This document shows, piece after piece, positions 1 through 9,209 of a stretch of DNA of 64,000 nucleotides. The notes under the pieces were generated by a model, which saw only the letters and a program-made list of their open reading frames with translations, was not told where the DNA came from and did no database searches. The stretch is from Dokdonia sp. 4H-3-7-5 (GTDB taxonomy: Bacteria > Bacteroidota > Bacteroidia > Flavobacteriales > Flavobacteriaceae), in NCBI RefSeq assembly GCF_000212355.1, contig NC_015496.1:2244501-2308500 (forward strand), read 5' to 3'. The stretch's first letter is position 1; every line of letters starts with the position of its first letter. Made by a program: the position numbers and the translations under genes.

Positions 1-984
1 GGCGTGACGGCTGTAGGTGGTGGTAAGTTTAAAACCCGCCAGGCTATGAGTGCTCCTATGGGACTTGGGTATGAATACCTAGATGGTCTTGAGTCAGAAA
101 AACTTGAAGGTCCGCAAGGATTGAAGTTATATAGAAATAGCTACGATATTATAGAAGATGCTGCCATGGCTGCAAAGCAGGCTAAAGAAATGCTTACTGC
201 AAAGTCTGTAGATGCTGGAAAATATGATCTTGTACTAGAGCCTAATCACTTAGGTCTTACCATTCACGAGTCTGTAGGTCACCCTACGGAGCTTGATCGT
301 GTACTTGGGTATGAGGCAAACTATGCAGGAACAAGTTTTGCAACCATAGATAAGTGGAAGTCTAAAAACTTTAAATATGGTAGTGACCTGGTAAACATTG
401 TAGCAGATAAGCAACAAGTGGGATCACTAGGAGCTGTAGGCTGGGATGATGAAGGTGTAAAAACCAAGCAATGGGATATCATACGTAATGGTGTGCTGGT
501 AAATTACCAAGCAATACGTGACCAAGTACAAATGATAGATCAGAACGAATCTCATGGATGTTGTTATGCGCAAAGTTGGAATGATGTACAGTTCCAGCGT
601 ATGCCTAACATCTCACTAGAGCCAGGTAAAGAGCCGTATTCTATTAATGATATGATTAAAGATGTAGAAAAAGGAATCTACATTGCAGGTCGTGGATCTT
701 ATTCTATAGACCAGCAGCGATATAACTTCCAGTTTGGAGGTACGATGTATTACGAGATTAAGGATGGAAAAATAGTTGGGATGCTTAATGATGTAGCATA
801 CCAATCTAATACACAAGAGTTCTGGAATTCTTGTGCAAAAATATGTGATCAGAGTGACTACCGTCTCTTTGGATCATTCTTCGACGGGAAAGGGCAACCT
901 TCACAAGTGAGCGCAGTATCACATGGAAGTGCCACGACACGATTTAATGATATTAATGTGATCAACACGGGTCGTAACGTTTAA
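1..984 (+). CDS. tldD: TldD zinc metalloprotease, 5' end missing
   Basis: C-terminal part of TldD, the metal-binding subunit of the TldD/TldE(PmbA) cytoplasmic protease, a family known for trimming peptides such as RiPP precursors. The reading frame is open to the left edge, so the gene is cut by the window; the GTG at position 4 is just the first possible start codon. A zinc motif HESVGH of HExxxH type lies about 88 residues after that GTG, followed by the family stretch around YEANYAGTSF. A Cys-containing stretch (NSCAKIC) near the end may hold the third metal ligand. Its partner pmbA starts 26 bp downstream in the same direction, so the two are probably one operon. Family assignment is confident; the peptide substrate is unknown. 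Confidence 0.95.
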   Translation, partial: GVTAVGGGKFKTRQAMSAPMGLGYEYLDGLESEKLEGPQGLKLYRNSYDIIEDAAMAAKQAKEMLTAKSVDAGKYDLVLEPNHLGLTIHESVGHPTELDRVLGYEANYAGTSFATIDKWKSKNFKYGSDLVNIVADKQQVGSLGAVGWDDEGVKTKQWDIIRNGVLVNYQAIRDQVQMIDQNESHGCCYAQSWNDVQFQRMPNISLEPGKEPYSINDMIKDVEKGIYIAGRGSYSIDQQRYNFQFGGTMYYEIKDGKIVGMLNDVAYQSNTQEFWNSCAKICDQSDYRLFGSFFDGKGQPSQVSAVSHGSATTRFNDINVINTGRNV

Positions 985-1010
985 TCGTCAATTTTTAAAG
1001 AAGAAACACA

Positions 1011-2327
1011 ATGGGAATATTTTCAAAAGAAGAGGCAAAAAAAGTAATGGAGAAAGCAATGAGCTTCTCTACTGCAGATGCCTGCGTTATAAATTTAGGC
1101 GGTAGCGAGAGTGGTAACATACGTTATGCACGTAACTCTGTTTCTACATCAGGACACCAGTCTAACCAAAGTCTTGCGGTCACTGCAAGTTTTGGTAAAA
1201 AATCAGGTACAGCAACCATAGACGAGTTTGATGATGCGTCACTTGAAAAAGTGGTAAAACGTGCAGAAGAACTTGCAAAGCTTGCTCCAGAAAACCCTGA
1301 GTTTATGCAGCCACTAGGGCCGCAAACGTATGACGAGTCTAAAACGTACGTAGAAGCTACGGCAAATATGACTCCGGAGTATAGAGCACAAGTAGCAGAG
1401 AGCAGCATACAACCTGCCAAAGAAAATGATGTAACCGCAGCTGGTTTTCTAGATGGTGGTGCGGGCTTTAGCGCGATGATGAATTCTAACGGATTGTTTG
1501 CTTATAACAAGTCGACTAACGTTGAGTTTACAGTAACCATGCGATCTAACGATGGTACGGGTTCTGGATGGGTTACAAGAGATTTTAATGATGTGTCAAA
1601 ATTTGACGCAGCAGAAGCTTCAAAAGTTGCTATTGATAAGGCAGTAATGTCTCGCGAGGCAAAAGCAATCGAGCCAGGTAAGTACACCGTGATTCTTGAG
1701 CCATCTGCTGGATTGGGACTACTAGAAGGCTTAGGTCGTTCTATAAGTGCACGATCTGCAGATGAGGGAAGAAGCTTTATGTCTAAAGAAGGTGGAGGCA
1801 CTAAGATGGGTGTCAAAATTGTAGATGAGCGTGTAAACCTATGGTCAGACCCTCTTAATGAAGAAGTGCCAGCAGGTACTTGGAATGGAGAAGGGCAGCC
1901 GCTTAAAAAGACAAGCTGGATAGAAAACGGAGTGGTAAAAAACCTTGCGTATGATCGTTTCTGGGCACAAGAAAAAGGTGTAGAGCCAGTCCCTTTTCCT
2001 AGTAATTTTATCATGGGCGGTGGTGACGCATCTCTTGAAGATCTCATCAAGTCTACAAAGAAAGGAATCCTCGTTACCAGATTATGGTACATACGTTCTG
2101 TAGATCCTCAAACATTACTGTACACAGGTCTTACCCGCGACGGAACTTTTTACATTGAGAACGGAAAAATCAAGTATCCTGTAAAGAACTTCCGCTTTAA
2201 TGAGAGTCCTATTATTATGCTTAATAATCTAGAAACTCTTGGCAAGCAAGTACGCGTTGATGGTAGTTTAATCCCGTATATGAAAATACGTGACTTTACT
2301 TTTACCAGTCTTTCAGATGCTGTATAA
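1011..2327 (+). CDS. pmbA: PmbA/TldE subunit of TldD/E protease
   Basis: 438-aa PmbA/TldE protein, normal length for the family. It is the partner of TldD; known complexes are heterodimers in which TldE lacks the metal site. Consistently, no HExxxH motif is visible: the matching region reads GLGLLEGLGRS instead. Conserved family blocks include GTGSGW (near residue 182), the C-terminal FPSNFIMGGGD and the final TRDGTFYIENG region. ATG at 1011 is preceded by an AAGAAG-like purine stretch. It follows tldD by 26 bp and is closed by a strong hairpin terminator at 2348-2384, so tldD-pmbA appear to end a transcription unit here. Confidence 0.95.
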   Translation: MGIFSKEEAKKVMEKAMSFSTADACVINLGGSESGNIRYARNSVSTSGHQSNQSLAVTASFGKKSGTATIDEFDDASLEKVVKRAEELAKLAPENPEFMQPLGPQTYDESKTYVEATANMTPEYRAQVAESSIQPAKENDVTAAGFLDGGAGFSAMMNSNGLFAYNKSTNVEFTVTMRSNDGTGSGWVTRDFNDVSKFDAAEASKVAIDKAVMSREAKAIEPGKYTVILEPSAGLGLLEGLGRSISARSADEGRSFMSKEGGGTKMGVKIVDERVNLWSDPLNEEVPAGTWNGEGQPLKKTSWIENGVVKNLAYDRFWAQEKGVEPVPFPSNFIMGGGDASLEDLIKSTKKGILVTRLWYIRSVDPQTLLYTGLTRDGTFYIENGKIKYPVKNFRFNESPIIMLNNLETLGKQVRVDGSLIPYMKIRDFTFTSLSDAV

Positions 2328-2347
2328 AAACGTATAAATTATATAAG

Positions 2348-2384
2348 ACTGGTTATCACAAAAGTGGTAGCCAGTTTTTATTTT
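2348..2384 (+). terminator. Rho-independent terminator after pmbA
   Basis: A 12-bp stem (2348-2359 with 2364-2375, two G-U pairs) and AAAA loop are followed by TTTTATTTT. It lies 20 bp after the pmbA stop. Confidence 0.85.
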
Positions 2385-2389
2385 AGGTT

Positions 2390-2405
2390 CGCTTTCGCGA
2401 AAGCG
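2390..2405. repeat. Iterated palindrome copy, perfect
   Basis: Exact CGCTTTCGCGAAAGCG. Intergenic, directly after the pmbA terminator and 30 bp before the DUF3703 gene. Confidence 0.95.
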
Positions 2406-2434
2406 TGAGTGGAATGAAACAATGTCAATAAATC

Positions 2435-2812
2435 ATGAAATTTAATACTACGATACCTAAAAAGTTATCTCCATTTTATGAAGATGAACTTAGAGCTTAT
2501 ATCAAAGCTTATCGTGCAGGTGATTTACAGCTTGCTTGGAACCATCTTGAACGCGCACATATTATTGGACAACGTTATCCTTATAATCATACATACGTTC
2601 ACTGGAAAATGTTGCAATTTGGTGTACGTATAAAAAGTTCTAAAGAAGTGATAGGCCAAATTCCACGTTTAGTAGTAGGCGGTGTAAAATCATTTGTTGG
2701 GAAGATACCGGTAGGTAATCCTGGCGGAGCCAATGTTGCTCCATTACAAGCATTTCCTATAGATGTGGAGCTACAAAATATATTCAAAAAAGCTGGAGTA
2801 AGCGTTTTGTAA
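2435..2812 (+). CDS. DUF3703 family protein
   Basis: 125-aa soluble protein that I recognise as DUF3703. Hallmarks are the N-terminal AYRAGDLQLAWNHLERAHI block (residues ~30-48), a TYVHWKML block, and a central PRLVVGGVKSFVGKIPVGN segment ending with a Gly-Gly-Ala-Asn motif. No signal peptide or membrane span is seen. Function is unknown for the family; the His-containing ERAHI...RYPY...HW pattern hints at metal or ligand binding, but that is inference. It precedes the DUF4159 gene by 20 bp on the same strand and lies upstream of the MoxR operon. Confidence 0.85.
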   Translation: MKFNTTIPKKLSPFYEDELRAYIKAYRAGDLQLAWNHLERAHIIGQRYPYNHTYVHWKMLQFGVRIKSSKEVIGQIPRLVVGGVKSFVGKIPVGNPGGANVAPLQAFPIDVELQNIFKKAGVSVL

Positions 2813-2832
2813 AAGATGAATAGTAACTTATA

Positions 2833-3453
2833 ATGAATAACAAATTCTTCTTTACGCGCTTACAATACGAATCTGGAGACTGGGACGTAGATCAGCGTAT
2901 GCCTTCTAATTTGCTTAACTCACTGGTAGAGTATACTACCCTTGCGGTAGATACTAAGGAGAACATTATCTCACTAGCGAGTGATGAGATTTTTAAATGT
3001 CCGTTTTGTTACATCTCAGGACATAAGCTCGTACAGTTTACAAAGAAGGAAAAAGAGAATTTTAAAAAATATATAGAAAACGGAGGTTTCGTTTTTGCAG
3101 ATGACTGTAACCACGACATCGACGGGTTATTTGCCAAATCATTTGAGCGCCAGATGGAAGAGATTTTTGGTCAAGATGCACTCAAAAAAATACCTAACGA
3201 CCACGAGATCTATAACGTCTTCTTTGAATTTGAAGACGGTCCACCTACCACAAGTCAAGAACTAAACGGCTGGGGAGATGACCTCGTACATGAATACCTA
3301 AAAGCCATTGAGGTTAACGGAAGAATAGGAGTCCTCTATAGCAACAAAGATTACGGCTGCGAGTGGGATTACGATTTCAGAAACAAACGTTGGTATAAAA
3401 TTGATAACACAAAATTTGGAGTGAATATCGTGATGTATGCATTAACATCATAA
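2833..3453 (+). CDS. DUF4159 protein
   Basis: 206-aa protein of the DUF4159 family, typically found beside MoxR/BatA gene clusters in Bacteroidetes. The family has a glutamine-amidotransferase-like fold. Seen here are the FTRLQYESGDWDVD start, the KKYIENGGFVFADDC strand-turn near residue 90, an IYNVFFEF segment, and the C-terminal GVNIVMYALT. Usual length for the family. No signal peptide, so probably cytoplasmic in this form. It is followed by a repeat-filled gap of 324 bp and then moxR, so it may be the first gene of that functional group. Exact role unknown. Confidence 0.85.
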   Translation: MNNKFFFTRLQYESGDWDVDQRMPSNLLNSLVEYTTLAVDTKENIISLASDEIFKCPFCYISGHKLVQFTKKEKENFKKYIENGGFVFADDCNHDIDGLFAKSFERQMEEIFGQDALKKIPNDHEIYNVFFEFEDGPPTTSQELNGWGDDLVHEYLKAIEVNGRIGVLYSNKDYGCEWDYDFRNKRWYKIDNTKFGVNIVMYALTS

Positions 3454-3460
3454 ATCGCCA

Positions 3461-3593
3461 ACATCTCCCTGACTCCCTCTTCAAAGAGGGGCACTATTGG
3501 GAGAAGAGTTTGCTTTTGCTTTGCAAAAAGCAACTTAAAAAGTTCCCATCTTCGAAGAGGGGCTAGGGGAGATGTTTTGCAGGGGAAGCTAGG
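3461..3593. repeat. Long inverted-repeat element, copy A
   Basis: About 115 bp (3461-3575) bounded by CATCTCCCTGACTCCCTCTT and its near reverse complement ending GGGGCTAGGGGAGATG. It is followed by a tail TTTGCAGGGGAAGCTAGGAG shared with copy B. Inner arms TTGCTTTTGCTTTGC / GCAAAAAGCAAC add more pairing. It does not look coding. Confidence 0.85.
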
Positions 3594-3616
3594 AGTAAGA
3601 GAATGATGTTTCTCGA

Positions 3617-3748
3617 ACATCTCCCTAACTCCCTCTTCAAAGAGGGACACTGTTGCGAAGAAATGTTGTTTTTGTTTCGCAAAAAGCAACATGAAATTTC
3701 CCCTCTTCGAAGATGGGCTAGGGGAGATGTTTTGCAGGAGAAGCTAAG
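3617..3748. repeat. Long inverted-repeat element, copy B
   Basis: Second copy of the element at 3461, same orientation: left arm ACATCTCCCTAACTCCCTC, right arm GATGGGCTAGGGGAGATG, then the tail TTTGCAGGAGAAGCTAAGAA. Arms differ from copy A by point changes that mostly keep pairing. The copies are separated by 24 bp. Together they fill the gap before moxR. Confidence 0.85.
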
Positions 3749-3777
3749 AAGAAAAAGAGATTTAATAAGGTAACACT

Positions 3778-4776
3778 ATGAATAACACACTAACCGAATT
3801 ACAACAAGAAGTAACCACGTTAACTGGAAAGCTAAAGGATCTTAAGAAAGAGATTGCAAAGGTGATTATAGGTCAGGAGGAAACGGTGGAGCAATTGCTT
3901 ATTACCTTTCTTGCTGGTGGTCATGCATTGCTTGAAGGAGTTCCGGGGCTTGCAAAAACCTTGATGATTCGCACCTTGTCGCAGGCAATAGACTTGGATT
4001 TTAAACGTATCCAATTTACCCCAGATTTAATGCCTTCAGATATAATTGGAACAGAGATTCTGGAAGAAGATCAGGCTACGGGTAAAAAGTTTTTCGAATT
4101 CAAGAAGGGGCCTATTTTTGCAAATATCATCCTAGCAGATGAGATTAATCGTACCCCACCAAAAACACAAGCTGCATTACTGGAAGCGATGCAAGAATTT
4201 GAGGTGACCTATTCGGGTAAAACCTATAGTCTTGAGCGTCCATTTTTTATTCTGGCAACTCAAAATCCTATTGAGCAGTCGGGTACATTTCCATTACCAG
4301 AGGCGCAACAAGATCGTTTTTTGTTCTATATCAAAATAGGATACCCTACAGCAGCTGAGGAAACTCATATTTTAAAAAGTACTACGAGTGGTGTTAAGCA
4401 GGCAGTACATCCTGTGCTCACGGGAGCAGATATTTTACGATTGCAGCAACTTGTAAGAGAGGTGCCTATAAGCGATAATCTCATCGATTTTGTAAGTACG
4501 ATAGTACGTGCAACGAGACCAGAAACTACCACAAATGACTATGTAAAACAATGGGTAGGCTGGGGCGCAGGCCCAAGAGCAGGGCAGGCAATGATTCTTA
4601 CTGCAAAGGCGAGAGCGCTCTCACAAGGGAGAATGGCAGTAACGCTAGATGATATTAAAAATGTGGCCTTACCAGTATTGCGTCATAGAGTGATTGTCAA
4701 CTTCAAGGCAGAGGCAGAAGGGATTACATCAGACCAAGTAACCACTCACTTACTTAAAGAAATAGACTTAGCTTAA
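3778..4776 (+). CDS. moxR: MoxR-type AAA+ ATPase
   Basis: 332-aa MoxR AAA+ ATPase; the family acts as a chaperone-like motor for maturing or assembling VWA-domain and membrane complexes. Walker A GVPGLAKT is at ~54-61, Walker B with ILADEINRTPPKTQ at ~115-130, the sensor-1 region around ATQNPIEQSGTFPLPEAQQDRF at ~160-182, and a C-terminal lid domain. Length is normal. The ATG at 3778 follows AAGGTAACACT. It heads a run of same-strand genes (DUF58, BatA-like, two large membrane proteins) that is the standard Bacteroidetes aerotolerance-type operon. Confidence 0.95.
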   Translation: MNNTLTELQQEVTTLTGKLKDLKKEIAKVIIGQEETVEQLLITFLAGGHALLEGVPGLAKTLMIRTLSQAIDLDFKRIQFTPDLMPSDIIGTEILEEDQATGKKFFEFKKGPIFANIILADEINRTPPKTQAALLEAMQEFEVTYSGKTYSLERPFFILATQNPIEQSGTFPLPEAQQDRFLFYIKIGYPTAAEETHILKSTTSGVKQAVHPVLTGADILRLQQLVREVPISDNLIDFVSTIVRATRPETTTNDYVKQWVGWGAGPRAGQAMILTAKARALSQGRMAVTLDDIKNVALPVLRHRVIVNFKAEAEGITSDQVTTHLLKEIDLA

Positions 4777-4805
4777 TAACCACAATAATAGCAGCAAAGA
4801 ATACT

Positions 4806-5702
4806 ATGTCAAAAGACGATTATAAATCGCTACTTAAACACGAAGTGATAAACAGAGTTTCTGGATTATCACTTATTTCGCGCGTTATCGTAGACGGTTA
4901 TTTGTCTGGACTCAATAAAAGTAGGCGAGTAGGGGCTGGGTTAGAATTTAGTCAATATCGAGGCTATGAACCTGGTGATGATCTCAGGTTACTAGACTGG
5001 AAAATGCTTGCGCGTTCTGGTAGATATTACATCAAGCAGTCAGAGATAGATACACATATTTCTGTGAGATTTATAGTAGATGCAAGTTTGTCTATGCTTC
5101 ATAAGGAAGGTGATATTTCAAAAATGGAGTATGCAAATGTACTCGTGGCAAGTCTTGCACACCTCGCACAAACGCAAGGAGATGCGGTAGGTTTGCTTAC
5201 GGTAAACAATCAAAAGTTAGAAGCATTGCAGCCGGCTATTGGGAAGCAGCATTTTAATAGATTCTTGTACCAATTATTACAATTAAAAAATCAAGGCTCT
5301 TGGCCTATGCAGTTGGCAAGTGAGAAGCTCCATAATCGTAGTCATAAGGAGCTCATATTTTTTATCACAGATTTGTATGAAAATGATGAGGAAATTATAA
5401 CAATGATTAAGCAGCTTAAAACAGCCAGAAACGAAGTTGCAGTGTTGCATTTGCTGGGCAAGAGCGAACTAGAATTTGATTACAAAGGACAAGTGATTTT
5501 TGAAGATCTTGAATCTGGTGCTAAGGTGAAGGTAAACGCAAAGGATGCAAAAACTACTTATTTACAAGCGCTAGAGCAATCTATGAAAACTACTAAGGAA
5601 GCGTTACTTGCTAGCGGTATAGACTATGAGTTATTTTCACTAGAAGACCATATTGGCGAAGCATTGCACTTATTTCTTAAAAAACGTAGCAGTATTTTTT
5701 GA
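4806..5702 (+). CDS. DUF58 domain protein (VWA-like)
   Basis: 298-aa DUF58 protein, the usual partner of MoxR. The DUF58 signature YEPGDDLRLLDWKMLAR is at residues ~54-70, followed by a VWA-like segment with a MIDAS-type DASLS (Asp92, Ser94, Ser96), and a second strand LIFFITDLYEND near residue 180. No membrane spans, so cytoplasmic. Family members are thought to be MoxR substrates or adaptors. It starts 29 bp after moxR and ends 1 bp before the next gene, so translational coupling is likely. Confidence 0.92.
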   Translation: MSKDDYKSLLKHEVINRVSGLSLISRVIVDGYLSGLNKSRRVGAGLEFSQYRGYEPGDDLRLLDWKMLARSGRYYIKQSEIDTHISVRFIVDASLSMLHKEGDISKMEYANVLVASLAHLAQTQGDAVGLLTVNNQKLEALQPAIGKQHFNRFLYQLLQLKNQGSWPMQLASEKLHNRSHKELIFFITDLYENDEEIITMIKQLKTARNEVAVLHLLGKSELEFDYKGQVIFEDLESGAKVKVNAKDAKTTYLQALEQSMKTTKEALLASGIDYELFSLEDHIGEALHLFLKKRSSIF

Positions 5703-5703
5703 T

Positions 5704-6990
5704 ATGACATTACTACAGCCATCATATCTCTGGGGACTACTAGCACTTGCAATTCCAATTCTCATTCACTTGTGGAGTCGCAAGAAGGTGCGCACTATAA
5801 AAGTGGGCAGTATACAATTTATCGCGCCCACAAAATCTAAAGAGAGTAATAGTATCCAGCTTAATGAATGGTGGCTACTACTATTGCGTTGCTTGATTAT
5901 TAGTACGCTAGTGGTAATTCTTGCACAACCACATATTACAACAACTCCCGATAAGGAGGAAGTTGCTTATCTTTTCGAACCTTCGTTACTTTCCACAGCA
6001 GATGGTCTAGCGAGATTTGAACAAATACCACTAGAAGGAAGGCGATTATTACAAGAAGATTTTCCACTGTGGGAGACTGGAGATGTAATAGCAAATAAAG
6101 AGGTGGTGCCTAATTATTGGCAGCTCGCTCGAGAGATGGAAGAATTAGCTGCAGATAGTATTGTGGTTTTTACACACGCTTTCGCGAAAGCGTTACAAGG
6201 CAAAAGGCCTACCATAAAAAAGAACATTACGTGGATTCCTGTGGAAACTACTAGACAGAATGAGCAGCCCCTAGTCGCAATTGCTCATAAGGATAGTTTA
6301 GAAATCATTAATGTGTTGAGCGAGGCACAACTACTTGGTATAAATAAAGAGAAAGTAGCGATACGTGATGTAACATTAAATCTTACAAAAGATAGCGTCG
6401 AGATCAGAACGAATGGTATTTCCAGAACCATTTCTATAAAAGAGTATTCTCCTATTGAGACTACAATCATCTATAATAAAAGACATGATGCCGAACGTAG
6501 TTATCTAGAGGCAGCTTTACGTGCGATAAGTCAGTTTACTAAGAGAGAGATTGTCATCACCGCAGTGTCAGATAGAGAAAAAATAGATACGACGACTATA
6601 GATTATTTGATTGATTTGAGTGATAATCCTATGATGGCTAGCGACACGCCTACATTATATTATCGTCCAGGAGAAATCGCAAATTCGCTTGTTGTACCAG
6701 GACCTGCAGCAACTACGTCGATACTGACAAAGAAACTAACGCCTAAACTCATTACAGGAGAACCTCTAGTAACACAATTACTTACATGGCTTAATCTTGA
6801 TCAAGAATTAAATATACAAATGGGAGACCTTGATAATCGGGTGATGAGTTTAGAGCAACTGCAAACCATTAATATTCCCGCTACCACAATGAAAAAAGAG
6901 GTAAAATCAGATATGTCAAGTACCTTCTGGATACTGCTTTTAGTACTCCTTGTAAGCGAGCGCATACTCTCTAGAATACGTAAACAATAA
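5704..6990 (+). CDS. BatA-like N-terminal domain membrane protein
   Basis: 428-aa membrane protein starting at the ATG at 5704 (MTLLQPSYLWGLLALAIP); an in-frame ATG at 5653 exists but lies inside the DUF58 gene, and homologues begin with the LLQP/FLxP motif. The N-terminal ~80 residues match the BatA N-terminal domain with two membrane spans (~7-24 and ~58-78), the region between them being basic. A third span is near the C terminus (~408-424). No clear VWA domain is seen in the middle. A copy of the genome palindrome at 6177-6192 encodes AFAKA. It overlaps the next gene by 1 nt (TAATG). Confidence 0.85.
   Translation: MTLLQPSYLWGLLALAIPILIHLWSRKKVRTIKVGSIQFIAPTKSKESNSIQLNEWWLLLLRCLIISTLVVILAQPHITTTPDKEEVAYLFEPSLLSTADGLARFEQIPLEGRRLLQEDFPLWETGDVIANKEVVPNYWQLAREMEELAADSIVVFTHAFAKALQGKRPTIKKNITWIPVETTRQNEQPLVAIAHKDSLEIINVLSEAQLLGINKEKVAIRDVTLNLTKDSVEIRTNGISRTISIKEYSPIETTIIYNKRHDAERSYLEAALRAISQFTKREIVITAVSDREKIDTTTIDYLIDLSDNPMMASDTPTLYYRPGEIANSLVVPGPAATTSILTKKLTPKLITGEPLVTQLLTWLNLDQELNIQMGDLDNRVMSLEQLQTINIPATTMKKEVKSDMSSTFWILLLVLLVSERILSRIRKQ
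6177..6192. repeat. Iterated palindrome copy, perfect, coding
   Basis: Exact CGCTTTCGCGAAAGCG in the BatA-like gene, read as H-AFAKA-L. Confidence 0.95.
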
Positions 6991-9209
6991 TGCAAGAAGG
7001 GATACAACTCATACAGATTTACATGAAGCGCTGGCAGTTATTGCGAGGCTTAGAAGCCGTGCTTTATGGTATCGGAGCTGGACTTTGTAGTGCATTTATT
7101 ACTAGAAATCTAATAATAGGTATTGTCGCTTTTCTAGTAGTAACTGCAATAGCAGTGCTCATGATTAAACCTTGGAGAATCAATCTAAGTTCTGTGAGTG
7201 CTTACATTGATAAACATCTTCATAATGCCGAATATAGTAGTAGTTTATTGTTGGCTTCGCCAGATGGAATGTCGGGACTTGCACAGTTACAGCAACAGAA
7301 AATTACCACACTCTTATCACAGCAAATTACCACTGTCAAACCTAAAACGAGGTTGCGATATGCTGCGATTACTGCAAGCGTATTGATACTAATCGGTGTC
7401 ATAGTTTTTTATGCATTTGGAAAGAGCATAAATCGTACTAATGGAACTACACCTGGGCAGGAGATAATGACATTTTCTGTGACAGATTCTGTTGCTCCAG
7501 CATACAAGCCGCCTGTGCTCATTAATCAGAAGCTTGCCATTCGTTATCCAGCTTACACAAAACTTGGTTCACGTACGTCTAGTTTGATGAATGCAAAGGC
7601 AGTTGAGGGATCACAGCTATATTGGCAATTGGATTTTGACAGTAAGGTAAGTGAGGTTACAGTAGAAGGGATAGGAGTTAATGATGAGATGAGGGGTGAT
7701 GGTACCGCTTTCGCGAAAGCGTACAAACCCACACAATCTGGCTATTATAATTTTAAATTCATTGATACACTTGGAACTAGCTACGCATCAGATATTTATG
7801 CGATTGAAGTGGTAAAAGACAAAGCGCCATTAGTAGAAATTAAAAACATCCCACAGTTTACGTCTTTTGATTATTCAGACAATAAGAAGATTGCTTTTAC
7901 TGCCGAAATAAGTGACGATTACGGAATCGCAGCAGCACACATTGTTGCCACGGTAAGTAAAGGCGAAGGAGAGTCTGTAAAGTTTAGAGAAGAGAAGTTG
8001 GCTTTTAATCAACCGGTTCAAGTAGGTGAGAAATCCATGCGATTATCTAAGACTCTTAATTTAGATCAGCTGAAGATGGAGCTGGGTGATGAGTTGTATT
8101 TTTATGTTGAGGTAAGTGATCAAAAGACACCAAAGCCTAATATCACCCGTAGCGAGACATTCTTTGCAGTAATAAAAGATACGGTGAGTGATGGTTTTGG
8201 AGTAGAAGGAACTCTAGGAGCAGATTTGATGCCTGATTACTTTAGGAGCCAGCGGCAATTGATTATCGATACGGAAAAACTCATAGAAGAACGACCACAA
8301 CTCACTGAGAAGGAATTTAAAACGCGCAGTAATGATTTAGGTTTTGACCAGAAAGCATTACGATTAAAGTACGGTCAGTTTATGGGCGATGAAGCAGATT
8401 CTGGCATCGCTGTTACTCCAGATATACCTCATGAAGACTTTGATGCAGATGATCCCACTGCAGGTTTTAGACATGATCACGATAGTGAGAATGAGCATAA
8501 CCTCGTTCCAGAAGAACATGATCATGAAGAAGATGCAGAAGAAGAGGGTGAAAAATCTATACTAGAAGGATATATTCACAATCACGATGATCCTGAAGAA
8601 TCAACCCTTTTTACGGAATCCTTGCGCAGCAAACTCAAACAAGCCATGGCCGAAATGTGGGATGCAGAGCTACACCTTCGTCTTGCAGATCCCAAAGTGT
8701 CACTACCTTATCAATATAGGGCATTGACATTAATACAAGACATTAAAAATAGTGCACGCATTTATGTGCACCGCATAGGTTTTGACCCGCCGCCTATTAA
8801 GGAAGATAAGCGACTTTCTGGAGATCTTAAGGAGATTGATAATTTTTATAAAACTGAGCAAATAGCGGCAACTAACCCTTATGTAAGTATGGAGCAAAGT
8901 ATAGCGCTTCTTGAAAAGCATATTGCTGGAGAAGCCGCATTAACTGCTGCAGATAAGGCGATACTTGCCAGGGCTGGAGAAGAGCTAGCAACGATAGCAA
9001 TACAAGAACCGGCAAGACACCTTAATACCTTGCAACAACTCAAATGGCTCACAGAAGAAAAGCAGCAACCGGCAACTACACTGCGACAAGTACAGCGTGG
9101 ATTATTACAAGCATTACCAGTAAATGATGCAATGCCAATTAGTCGTAAGCCATACAGAGGAAAGCTAGAAGATATATTCATTAAAGAACTACAGACGGGT
9201 GATCGATAA
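6990..9209 (+). CDS. Large membrane-anchored protein (DUF4175-like)
   Basis: 739-aa protein of the kind found in the MoxR operon of Bacteroidetes; it resembles DUF4175 proteins. Two membrane spans lie at ~24-63 and one at ~122-147, after which a long periplasmic part with Ig-like strand patterns follows. Residues ~480-537 are very rich in His, Asp and Glu (for example EEHDHEEDAEEE), a possible metal-binding or disordered insert. The C-terminal third is helical. A palindrome copy at 7706-7721 encodes AFAKA. The start overlaps the previous stop by 1 nt and the end overlaps the next GTG start by 11 nt. Function unknown; likely a structural part of an envelope complex. Confidence 0.82.
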   Translation: MQEGIQLIQIYMKRWQLLRGLEAVLYGIGAGLCSAFITRNLIIGIVAFLVVTAIAVLMIKPWRINLSSVSAYIDKHLHNAEYSSSLLLASPDGMSGLAQLQQQKITTLLSQQITTVKPKTRLRYAAITASVLILIGVIVFYAFGKSINRTNGTTPGQEIMTFSVTDSVAPAYKPPVLINQKLAIRYPAYTKLGSRTSSLMNAKAVEGSQLYWQLDFDSKVSEVTVEGIGVNDEMRGDGTAFAKAYKPTQSGYYNFKFIDTLGTSYASDIYAIEVVKDKAPLVEIKNIPQFTSFDYSDNKKIAFTAEISDDYGIAAAHIVATVSKGEGESVKFREEKLAFNQPVQVGEKSMRLSKTLNLDQLKMELGDELYFYVEVSDQKTPKPNITRSETFFAVIKDTVSDGFGVEGTLGADLMPDYFRSQRQLIIDTEKLIEERPQLTEKEFKTRSNDLGFDQKALRLKYGQFMGDEADSGIAVTPDIPHEDFDADDPTAGFRHDHDSENEHNLVPEEHDHEEDAEEEGEKSILEGYIHNHDDPEESTLFTESLRSKLKQAMAEMWDAELHLRLADPKVSLPYQYRALTLIQDIKNSARIYVHRIGFDPPPIKEDKRLSGDLKEIDNFYKTEQIAATNPYVSMEQSIALLEKHIAGEAALTAADKAILARAGEELATIAIQEPARHLNTLQQLKWLTEEKQQPATTLRQVQRGLLQALPVNDAMPISRKPYRGKLEDIFIKELQTGDR
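7706..7721. repeat. Iterated palindrome copy, perfect, coding
   Basis: Exact 16-mer inside the DUF4175-like gene, read as T-AFAKA-Y. Confidence 0.95.

Noticed and set aside
2275-2300. CCCGTA near a TACTTTTA box in pmbA
   Set aside because: Spacing is 18 bp rather than 21-22, the box is imperfect and no gene start fits downstream.
3369-3692. 107-aa minus-strand open frame
   Set aside because: It runs through the two inverted-repeat elements and into the DUF4159 gene; its sequence is a translation of the repeats.
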